Notes under the pieces: generated by a model
What the model saw: only the letters and a program-made list of their open reading frames with translations
Database searches by the model: none
Told to the model about the DNA's origin: nothing
Shown: piece after piece, positions 57,138 through 64,000 of the stretch
How positions within the stretch are numbered: position 1 is the stretch's first letter
Layout: each line of letters begins with the position of its first letter
Translations under genes and position numbers: made by a program
DNA from: Aliiglaciecola sp. M165
GTDB lineage: Bacteria > Pseudomonadota > Gammaproteobacteria > Enterobacterales > Alteromonadaceae
Assembly: GCF_007197995.1 (NCBI RefSeq)
Contig: NZ_VKKH01000007.1
Coordinates: 124,001 to 188,000, forward strand
Direction of reading: 5' to 3'
Length of the DNA: 64,000 bases

Positions 57138-58075
57138 ACTGGTTGGTTTAAGGGGAATTTTCCGCGGATCATATCATTGCTGACACAAAAGTTTGGATTT
57201 CTTCTATTAACGACTTCGCCAATAATAATCAGCGACGGCCCTTCAAAGTTGGCGCTCGCGATCTTTCTAGCAATATCGCCTAGATTGCCTGTGATCACTT
57301 GTTGATCCGCTAAGGTCGCTTGGTCGATTACTGCGACGGGCGTAGTTTTTGGCATTCCGATGCGCTTTAACTGCTCTGTAATAGCCTGTAATGACCCAAG
57401 TCCCATGTAAATAACCAAGGTTTCGTTTGCAATAAAAGATTGTAGTTGTGGCCAACTGTTAATTGATTGCCCTTTCTTTAAGTGGGCCGTTACAAAGCGA
57501 ACTGATTGGGCACATTCGCGATCGGTAAGCGGTATGCCAGCATAAGCAGAGGCTCCAGCGGCAGCCGTAACACCTGGAATAACCAGATAAGGAATACGAT
57601 GAGCCTGCAGGACTTCACATTCCTCTGCTATTCTGGCAAAGATAGCCGGGTCACCTCCTTTTAGCCTAACCACACGCCTTCCTTGTTTAGCCAACTCAAC
57701 CATAAGCTGACATATGGCTTGTTGCGTCATTGCATGTTTGCCACACTTTTTGCCGACAAATATTTGTTCGACCGAACGGGGAAGCAACTTTCTAATTTCG
57801 TGATTAACTAACCAATCAACAAGCGCAACATCGGCGGTTTGCATGACTTGATAGGCTTTCATTGTCAACAAATTTGGATCGCCCGGGCCCGCCCCTATTA
57901 AGAAAACTTTGGTATTATTGTCCCTTACATGACTTTTTTTAACTGGCAGCAGCTCGTTGGCTTTATGAAACCCATCACTAAAGGAACGCCTACTTTTAAA
58001 TCTCTCAAACAGTAAAAAGGGCTTCGATAAGGTGCTGTGCATACAAAAACCGAATCTTTCACTCACTCTGGACAT
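57134..58075 (-). CDS. cobA: Uroporphyrinogen-III C-methyltransferase
   Basis: SUMT methylates uroporphyrinogen III twice to precorrin-2, the precursor of the siroheme in NirB. I use ATG 58075, one base after the nasA stop, with a GGAGG site; 313 residues, with an unusual N-terminal leader of about 55 residues before the domain. Motifs are FLIGAGPGDPNLLTMKA, VRLKGGDPAIFAR, VIPGVTAAAGASAYAGIPLTDR and YMGL. There is no CysG dehydrogenase/ferrochelatase part, so those steps must be encoded elsewhere. Confidence 0.95.
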   Translation of the reverse strand: MSRVSERFGFCMHSTLSKPFLLFERFKSRRSFSDGFHKANELLPVKKSHVRDNNTKVFLIGAGPGDPNLLTMKAYQVMQTADVALVDWLVNHEIRKLLPRSVEQIFVGKKCGKHAMTQQAICQLMVELAKQGRRVVRLKGGDPAIFARIAEECEVLQAHRIPYLVIPGVTAAAGASAYAGIPLTDRECAQSVRFVTAHLKKGQSINSWPQLQSFIANETLVIYMGLGSLQAITEQLKRIGMPKTTPVAVIDQATLADQQVITGNLGDIARKIASANFEGPSLIIIGEVVNRRNPNFCVSNDMIRGKFPLNQPV

Positions 58076-58076
58076 A

Positions 58077-60857
58077 CTATGCAACCTCCACAACGTTGAT
58101 TTTTGAAAGCGTTATGCGATCAGAAGTAGTTTGAGATTGATTAATAAGGCATTGAATCTCTGGCTTGCAGGACCCACAATTTGTGCCGCATTGTAAAGAT
58201 TTTCCTAAACTCTCCACGGTATTGATACCGTTGGCAATGGCGCCCTGTATTTCAGCTTCACTCACCTTGTTGCAACTGCATATCTGTTTTTGGTTGCTTT
58301 GACCCAAGTCGTATTGACCACGTAACAACTTGCCTAAGGTTTGATTGTCCAATTCGCATCGCTTAAATAGCGATTTCATCGACAACAAAATCTGTTTTGT
58401 GACCGTTGAATCAATGTAAAAACAAGCTTCAAGCGCTTTGTTTTTTAGCGCCACCATCGAAACCTCTCGATTGTTTTTACCTTTCCCTGATTCTGTCAAG
58501 AGCGTTAAATCGTTGGTAACAAATAATTCGCATAAAACGCTACGGTCAATGGGAGTGTCGACATTACCGAAATGATAATAATACAAGTCGCCAACTCTGC
58601 TCATCTGCCAATAATCTAGCTTACTTAGAGCACGTTCCTGCAATGCACTTTTGCACAAGATTTGGCATTGAAAAGGTAATTTTTTATGTTCCAATTTTAC
58701 CTGAGCGTACTTTAATTCTGGCTGTCCGGAAATCGGGTCAACCGTATCGTCAAACAAGGCCCCTATTGACGATGAGCTACCCCATGAACCATTCCAATGA
58801 ATGGGAACAAACAACTCCCCTTCCCTCACGTCATCACTTGTATTAATGGGCAAAACCACATCTTTCTTTTTATTGGATTCACTTAGGATAGAAACGAGGT
58901 CATTTTGTTTAAGCCCCAATCGACGTGCGTCTTCAGGATGAATATCCAGGAAGGGGCTATCTTTATGTTCAAGTAATTCGCTAGCTTTGCCGGTGCGAGT
59001 CATGGTGTGCCACTGATCACGCAAACGTCCAGAATTAAGCACAAATAAATCATCTTCACTACGCGTTTTTTCTGGTAGCTTGAGATGTGTGACGATAAAA
59101 TTTGCTCTACCAGTGGCAGTGTAAAATCGGTTGTCGGTAAACAGTCGTTTAGTTCCATGAGGGCTGGACGGAGTAACAGGCCATTGAATGGGCCTCAATT
59201 GATCATACTCTGGGGTGCTTATCTCACTGAACATTGAAATATCAAAATCTCTACGTCCATCATTCTGCATACCGCTTAGCTTGGCATGCTCAGCAAATAT
59301 TTGTGCGGGATGTCGGTAATCGAAAGCTTCGCCAAAGCCCATCTCTTTTGCCACTTCACAGATAATTTGCCAATCATGCTTAGCTTGGCCTGGAGGTGGC
59401 AACACGCCTCTTTGTCGGGAAATTCTTCGTTCGGAATTTGTCACAGTGCCATTTTTTTCAGACCAACCACTAGCCGGTAAACAAACATCTGCCAATTTAA
59501 GTGTATCGCTGTCAGACACACAATCCGATACGATCACGGTGTCACATTGTTGTAAGGCTTTTTCTATTTTATGTCTATTTGGCATGCTCACCATAGGGTT
59601 AGTTGCCATAATCCATAACACTTTGATTTTACCTTTGACAGCCTCGTCAAACAGATCGACAGCCTTTAAACCCGCTTTTTTGGCTAATTTAGAGGTATTC
59701 CAAAAGTTGGAAACGATGTCATGATGCGTTTCATTTTCAATATCCATATGAGCCGCTAACATATTCGCCAATCCCCCTACCTCTCGCCCCCCCATAGCAT
59801 TAGGTTGACCAGTAATAGAAAAAGGCGCTGAACCTGGTTTACCAATTTTACCTGTTGCCAGATGGCAATTGATGATGCTATTGCCCTTATCTACGCCCTG
59901 ACTAGATTGATTTACCCCCATAGAATAGAAACTGATTGATGATTTTGATTGAGTAAACGCCTCGTAAAAATGTAGAACATCATTAATAGGTAAATCGCAC
60001 ACTTTAGAGACTTTTAGGGGTGTCCAATCTTCGACTTCCTCAATGGCCTGCTCAAATCCAAGTGTGTGCTTTTCTATAAACTCAGCATCTAACGCATTAT
60101 TTTGCTTTAGGTATCGCAATAAACCATTAAATAAGGCCACATCGGTACCGGGTTTTATTGCTAAATGTAAGTCAGCGTTTTCACAGCTGGCTGTTTTTCG
60201 AGGATCGATAAAAATCGTTTTCATCGATGGGTTTAGTGCTTTGGCTCGTTCAATGCGTTGGTAAAGTACAGGATGGGTCCAAGCGGCATTTGAACCGACA
60301 AATATCACCAGCTCGGTCATATCTAGATCTTCATAACTACAGGGTACCGAGTCTGCACCAAACGCTCTTTTTTGTGCGGCAACCGCCGAAGACATGCAAA
60401 GACGTGAATTGGTATCAATATTTGCGCTACCAATAAACCCTTTCATTAACTTGTTGGCGACATAATAATCTTCCGTAAGCAATTGCCCAGAGACATAAAA
60501 TGCTACTGAATCCGGGCCAAACTCTTCGATCGCTTGTTTGATTTTTTTAGCGACATAAGAAGTCGACTCTTGCCAATTACTGGCTTTCCCTTTGATACTG
60601 GGGGTAACCATGCGCCCTTCAGGTGAATTGGTTTCAAGAAGGTGCGATCCTTTTACACAGAGTTTGCCGAAGTTAGCCGGGTGATCAATACTTCCATTAA
60701 TTGCTTGAATATTTACTTTTTGGTCACGATTTTGAGATACTTGGATGTCAACCCCACACCCTACACCACAATACGGGCATGTGCTTTGAATCAACTGTGG
60801 CGCTTGTAATTGGGTATGAACGCATGGGTCCACAGGTTTATTGTGCACAGTTTTCAT
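58077..60857 (-). CDS. nasA: Assimilatory nitrate reductase catalytic subunit
   Basis: NasA reduces nitrate to nitrite in the cytoplasm. The 926-residue protein begins with the 4Fe-4S motif CPYCGVGCGVDI, followed by the molybdopterin oxidoreductase domains (SRLCMSSAVAAQKRAFG, ITGQPNAMGGREVGG) and the dinucleotide-binding domain. A fused C-terminal BFD-type 2Fe-2S domain has CSCNKVSEAEI and CGTNCGSCKPE, as in Klebsiella-type NasA. Needs bis-MGD cofactor, matching mobA in the nearby moa operon. It abuts nirD and cobA. Confidence 0.97.
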   Translation of the reverse strand: MKTVHNKPVDPCVHTQLQAPQLIQSTCPYCGVGCGVDIQVSQNRDQKVNIQAINGSIDHPANFGKLCVKGSHLLETNSPEGRMVTPSIKGKASNWQESTSYVAKKIKQAIEEFGPDSVAFYVSGQLLTEDYYVANKLMKGFIGSANIDTNSRLCMSSAVAAQKRAFGADSVPCSYEDLDMTELVIFVGSNAAWTHPVLYQRIERAKALNPSMKTIFIDPRKTASCENADLHLAIKPGTDVALFNGLLRYLKQNNALDAEFIEKHTLGFEQAIEEVEDWTPLKVSKVCDLPINDVLHFYEAFTQSKSSISFYSMGVNQSSQGVDKGNSIINCHLATGKIGKPGSAPFSITGQPNAMGGREVGGLANMLAAHMDIENETHHDIVSNFWNTSKLAKKAGLKAVDLFDEAVKGKIKVLWIMATNPMVSMPNRHKIEKALQQCDTVIVSDCVSDSDTLKLADVCLPASGWSEKNGTVTNSERRISRQRGVLPPPGQAKHDWQIICEVAKEMGFGEAFDYRHPAQIFAEHAKLSGMQNDGRRDFDISMFSEISTPEYDQLRPIQWPVTPSSPHGTKRLFTDNRFYTATGRANFIVTHLKLPEKTRSEDDLFVLNSGRLRDQWHTMTRTGKASELLEHKDSPFLDIHPEDARRLGLKQNDLVSILSESNKKKDVVLPINTSDDVREGELFVPIHWNGSWGSSSSIGALFDDTVDPISGQPELKYAQVKLEHKKLPFQCQILCKSALQERALSKLDYWQMSRVGDLYYYHFGNVDTPIDRSVLCELFVTNDLTLLTESGKGKNNREVSMVALKNKALEACFYIDSTVTKQILLSMKSLFKRCELDNQTLGKLLRGQYDLGQSNQKQICSCNKVSEAEIQGAIANGINTVESLGKSLQCGTNCGSCKPEIQCLINQSQTTSDRITLSKINVVEVA

Positions 60858-61196
60858 TTAGTGGCTCAACTTCACCAATACATTCTGGTCTTCAAGTTTG
60901 ACCTGGTGCATTACCAGGGTCTCAGAATTCCCATCCAAACTTGCTCCATCTAGCAAACTATAGCGTTGTTTGTGCAACGGTGAGGCAATGTAAGGAGTGT
61001 TGGACTCACTTCCAATTATTCCGCGGTACATGACGTTCGCTTTACCAATCGGATCCCAATTGCTGGTCGCGACCACTTTCGCCTGTGCTAGTCCCAAATT
61101 AAACAATGCAACCTGCCTGCCATTAACAAGCGCGCAGACGCCAGAGCCTTTTACCAAGTCTTGTGTTTTACAGATTGTTATCCATTGTGTATTCAT
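60858..61196 (-). CDS. nirD: Nitrite reductase small subunit
   Basis: A 112-residue Rieske-fold subunit of NADH-dependent assimilatory nitrite reductase; like other NirD proteins it lacks the CxH cluster ligands. It shows WITICKTQDLVKGSGVCALVNG and the YIASPLHKQRYSLLDG segment. It lies between nirB and nasA; its stop directly precedes the nasA start codon. Confidence 0.95.
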   Translation of the reverse strand: MNTQWITICKTQDLVKGSGVCALVNGRQVALFNLGLAQAKVVATSNWDPIGKANVMYRGIIGSESNTPYIASPLHKQRYSLLDGASLDGNSETLVMHQVKLEDQNVLVKLSH

Positions 61197-61207
61197 ACTT
61201 TGCTCCT

Positions 61208-63793
61208 TTAAACCACAGCTTCAGCTTTGTCGGTAGAATTAGCGCTAGAAAAACCCTCATCTGCATTCAATGAAAGTTCTACTTTTTCGGACTCTCTAGC
61301 AGGACGAATTTGCCCACGCTCTTCAACAAAAACAATGTTCATATCTTTTTCGTCACTGTTAACAAATTGACGAAAGCGCTTTACGCTTGTGGGATTTTGA
61401 ATGGCGGTATTCCATTCACACTGATAGGTTTCTACAACATGTTGCATTTGCGCTTCTAATTCATCTGCAAGTCCCAAGCTATCGTCAATAATCACTTGCT
61501 TGAGGTATTCCAAACCACCCTCCATGTTCTCCATCCATACAGACGTGCGTTGTAATCTGTCTGCAGTGCGTACATAGAACATTAAAAAACGGTCGATATA
61601 TCGAATAAGTGTTTCTGTATCAAGGTCGGTGGCAAAAAGATCCGCGTGACGTGGTTTCATTCCGCCGTTACCGCAAACATACATATTCCAGCCATTTTCT
61701 GTGGCGATAATGCCCACATCTTTGCTTTGTGCCTCGGCACACTCTCGCGTGCAACCTGACACTGCCATTTTTAGCTTATGTGGTGAACGCAAACCCTTGT
61801 AGCGATTTTCAATATCAATCGCTTGTGTGACACTGTCTTGAACACCGAATCGACACCAGGTACTACCCACACAAGATTTTACCGTGCGCAAAGATTTAGC
61901 GTAGGCATGACCGGTTTCAAAACCAGCTTTGATTAATTCTTGCCAAATTAGTGGCAGTTGCTCGACTCTTGCACCAAACAAGTCAATTCGTTGGCCACCA
62001 GTAATCTTTGAGTAAAGTTGATATCTCTGCGCAACCTGACCTAATGCAATGAGTTTAGCTGGCGTGATTTCGCCACCTGCGACACGAGGAACGACCGAAT
62101 ATGTGCCGTCTTTTTGCATGTTGGCAAGATAGGTATCATTGGTATCCTGTAATCCCACATGGTCAGGTTGCAAAACAAAATCGTTCCAAACCGAGGCTAG
62201 AATAGAGCCTACTGCCGGTTTACATATCTCGCACCCCAATCCTTGACCATGTTTTGCTAACAAGTCATGAAAAGTTTTAATTTTTCCAACTTTTACAATG
62301 TTAAAAAGGTCTTGTCGTGAGTAGGAGAAATGCTCACAAATATCGGTGCTGACCACGACACCTCGTTTCTGCAATTCAGATTCAAAAACATTTTTTAAAA
62401 GGGCTGAACATCCTCCGCAACCTGTTGATGCTTTAGTGCATTGTTTAATTGCCCCCAAATCACAGCTACCCGCATCAACCGCAGCAATAATGTCGCCTTT
62501 GCTAACATTGTGGCAAGAGCAGATTGAGGCCTCATTGGGCAGAGCATCAGCACCTAGCGCAGGCGAATCACCCCGGGAGGTAGGAAGAATGAGTTGCTCT
62601 GGGAATTCTGGCAGATCAATGCCATTTAGCGCATATTGAAGTAACGTGTCATAGTCGCTGTTATCGCCAACAAGCACCGCTCCTATGAGTTTGTTGTCCG
62701 CTTCAGATATCACCAGTTTTTTATATATTCCTTCTGGCTGATTCTCATAAGTGTATGTCAGTGCTCCGGGCGTTTTAGCATGGGCGTCACCGATAGAGCC
62801 TACATCTACTCCCATGAGTTTTAGTTTTGTACTCATGTCTGCCCCGGTAAACTGTTCTTGTGGGTGGCCGCAGATATTCCCGGCTACTACTCTAGCCATC
62901 GTGTAGCCTGGCGCTACCAAACCAAAGATAAAATTGTTCCACAAGGCACATTCGCCAATAGCATAAATGTCGTCATCGTTGGTTTGACAGTGGTTATTGA
63001 TAATAATCCCGCCTCTGGGACCCACTTCCAGATCATTGTCTTTAGCTATCTGATCACAGGGTCGGATGCCTGCGGAAAACAAAATCATATCAGTTTCAAG
63101 AAACGTCCCATCAGCAAACTCCATACGGTAACGAGACGTTTCGCCTTCTTTAATTACTTGAGTCGCTTTTTGCACATGCACCGTCACACCAAGGGCTTCG
63201 ATTTTGCTTTTTAAAACGTTGCCACCAGTGGGATCTACCTGTACACCCATAAGTTGCGGTGCAAATTCCACAACATGGGTTTCTAATCCCGTTTGTTTTA
63301 ACGCGTTAGCAGCCTCTAAACCCAGCAAGCCACCTCCCACAACGACGCCTACCTTGCTAACGTCTGCTGAGGCTTGTATCGCTTCGAGATCCTCAATCGT
63401 ACGATAGACCAGGCAGTGTTCTTGTTCATGCCTTGTAATCGGTGGTACAAATGGATATGAGCCAGTGGCGAGAATAAGTTTATCGTATGAAAATCGCTGG
63501 CCACTGTCGGTTTCGACAAATTTTTCCTTACGTTCAATGTTTGTGACACGAGTGTTGAGGTGAAAATTTACGTTCATCTCTTGGTATTGCGCTTCATCAG
63601 TCAATGCCAATTGTTCTGCGGTTTTACCGGTAAAATATTCAGATAGATGTACCCGGTCATAGGCTAATCTTGCCTCGGCCGCGATCACCGTGATCTGCAC
63701 TTCATCAGATTTTTGGCGCAATTGTTCAACAACCTGATGGCCTACCATTCCATTGCCAACAACAACAACTTTAACCTGGCTGAGTGAAGACAT
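61208..63793 (-). CDS. nirB: Nitrite reductase large subunit, NADH-dependent
   Basis: NirB reduces nitrite to ammonium using NADH. The 861-residue protein has an N-terminal FAD/NAD domain (VVVGNGMVGHQVVEQLR, GVVVGGGLLGLEAANAL), the BFD-type 2Fe-2S domain (CSCHNVSKGDI ... CTKASTGCGGC, with a second GLGCEICKP), and the sulfite/nitrite reductase domain with siroheme/4Fe-4S cysteines in GSTWCRFG, SGCTRECAEA and the VCGNGG loop. It is the first gene of the nirB-nirD-nasA-cobA-trpD2-like operon, with an AGAGGAAA site and an attenuator leader. Confidence 0.97.
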   Translation of the reverse strand: MSSLSQVKVVVVGNGMVGHQVVEQLRQKSDEVQITVIAAEARLAYDRVHLSEYFTGKTAEQLALTDEAQYQEMNVNFHLNTRVTNIERKEKFVETDSGQRFSYDKLILATGSYPFVPPITRHEQEHCLVYRTIEDLEAIQASADVSKVGVVVGGGLLGLEAANALKQTGLETHVVEFAPQLMGVQVDPTGGNVLKSKIEALGVTVHVQKATQVIKEGETSRYRMEFADGTFLETDMILFSAGIRPCDQIAKDNDLEVGPRGGIIINNHCQTNDDDIYAIGECALWNNFIFGLVAPGYTMARVVAGNICGHPQEQFTGADMSTKLKLMGVDVGSIGDAHAKTPGALTYTYENQPEGIYKKLVISEADNKLIGAVLVGDNSDYDTLLQYALNGIDLPEFPEQLILPTSRGDSPALGADALPNEASICSCHNVSKGDIIAAVDAGSCDLGAIKQCTKASTGCGGCSALLKNVFESELQKRGVVVSTDICEHFSYSRQDLFNIVKVGKIKTFHDLLAKHGQGLGCEICKPAVGSILASVWNDFVLQPDHVGLQDTNDTYLANMQKDGTYSVVPRVAGGEITPAKLIALGQVAQRYQLYSKITGGQRIDLFGARVEQLPLIWQELIKAGFETGHAYAKSLRTVKSCVGSTWCRFGVQDSVTQAIDIENRYKGLRSPHKLKMAVSGCTRECAEAQSKDVGIIATENGWNMYVCGNGGMKPRHADLFATDLDTETLIRYIDRFLMFYVRTADRLQRTSVWMENMEGGLEYLKQVIIDDSLGLADELEAQMQHVVETYQCEWNTAIQNPTSVKRFRQFVNSDEKDMNIVFVEERGQIRPARESEKVELSLNADEGFSSANSTDKAEAVV

Positions 63794-63817
63794 AAATTTT
63801 CCTCTGTTTGTGGCGTA

Positions 63818-63931
63818 AGCAAAAAAAAAGCCTGTGATGAACCTCTCAGCTCATCACAGGCTTCTTTGCCTTTTGCATTACACATTTTCATGTAATCTGC
63901 TTAGTTCAATGCCCCAGCAGATAGGACCAAT
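63818..63931 (-). promoter_or_regulatory. NasT/ANTAR-type antitermination leader of nirB
   Basis: On the minus strand: hairpin P1, GCAGATTACA with TGTAATGC (63875-63900); then P2, GGC-AAAGAA-GCC (63859-63870), a hexaloop with A1 and G4 as known for ANTAR targets; then a perfect 13-bp terminator (63828-63840 with 63851-63863) followed by nine Ts. P2 and the terminator share bases, so they exclude each other. This is the classical nitrate-operon arrangement controlled by NasT. Confidence 0.82.
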
Positions 63932-63942
63932 AAAATTACTAT

Positions 63943-63959
63943 CCATTATTTATGCCAAG
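63943..63959 (-). promoter_or_regulatory. Possible degenerate sigma-54 promoter of nirB
   Basis: TTGGCATAAATAATGGA has the -24 GG and correct 10-base spacing, but the -12 GC is GG. If used, the transcript starts near 63931, just before the attenuator. Any NtrC sites would lie beyond the window edge. Confidence 0.35.
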
Positions 63960-64000
63960 GATAAAAACCAATAGATTCAGATAGATAGAAATCTAGGCTA

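Noticed and set aside
1-64000. CRISPR arrays, tRNA or rRNA genes, prophage and insertion sequences
   Set aside because: No regularly spaced repeats, no tRNA-like cloverleaf, no transposase or integrase frames and no phage genes were seen on reading both strands.

Overview
The window reads as a stretch of chromosome from a marine gammaproteobacterium, most likely of the order Alteromonadales (Glaciecola/Paraglaciecola/Alteromonas-like). This rests on classical gammaproteobacterial gene order (serC-aroA-cmk-rpsA-ihfB-lapA-lapB-pyrF; bamC-dapA / gcvR-bcp; perM / bepA; nrdA-nrdB-yfaE; purM-purN) combined with marine-type accessory modules and moderately AT-rich DNA. No tRNA, rRNA, prophage, insertion sequence or CRISPR array was found. 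Coding density is high and nearly every gene is intact; only the first gene (alanine dehydrogenase) is cut by the window edge.

Layout. 1-11.5 kb: end of ald, a repeat-bearing intergenic spacer, then a long minus-strand housekeeping series (pyrF, lapB, lapA, ihfB, rpsA, cmk, aroA, serC, gyrA). 11.7-17.5 kb: ubiG and a HAD phosphatase, then class Ia ribonucleotide reductase nrdA-nrdB with its ferredoxin, preceded by two NrdR-type boxes 31 bp apart. 17.5-30.5 kb: envelope and redox genes (SYLF lipoprotein, small beta-barrel, purC, bamC, dapA, gcvR, a single-cysteine Bcp, perM, bepA, a TlpA-like thioredoxin, arsC, wrbA, a DUF2069 protein and a large HELAH-motif lipoprotein). 30.5-41.5 kb: hda, DUF2066, purM-purN, DUF3108, fadE with a FadR-like operator, add, an orphan LuxR-type response regulator and cmoA-cmoB. 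41.5-46 kb: DUF1223 protein and a molybdenum-cofactor operon moaA-mobA-moaB-moaC-moaD-moaE with a candidate Moco riboswitch. 46.4-51.2 kb: a four-gene operon that looks like a complete glucosylglycerate cycle (glycerate kinase, phosphatase, glucosyl-3-phosphoglycerate synthase, GH13_18 phosphorylase). 51.5-64 kb: a small EF-hand protein with a structured leader, then a nitrate assimilation region: outer-membrane porin, nasS, nasT, a DUF3718-like protein, a TrpD2/YbiB-like gene, cobA, nasA, nirD, nirB.

How it fits together. The molybdenum-cofactor operon supplies the cofactor for NasA, CobA supplies the siroheme precursor for NirB, and NasS/NasT form the nitrate sensor and RNA-binding antiterminator. 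The most interesting regulatory reading is that both the nirB leader and the leader of the porin gene carry the same GGC-AAAGA(A/G)-GCC block overlapping the 5' arm of an intrinsic terminator. The porin and nasT also have sigma-54-type promoters, and the porin promoter has an NtrC-like enhancer cluster about 100 bp upstream. This predicts that the porin is a nitrogen-regulated, NasT-controlled nitrate/nitrite porin. All functional calls are made by reading the sequence; no database search was run.
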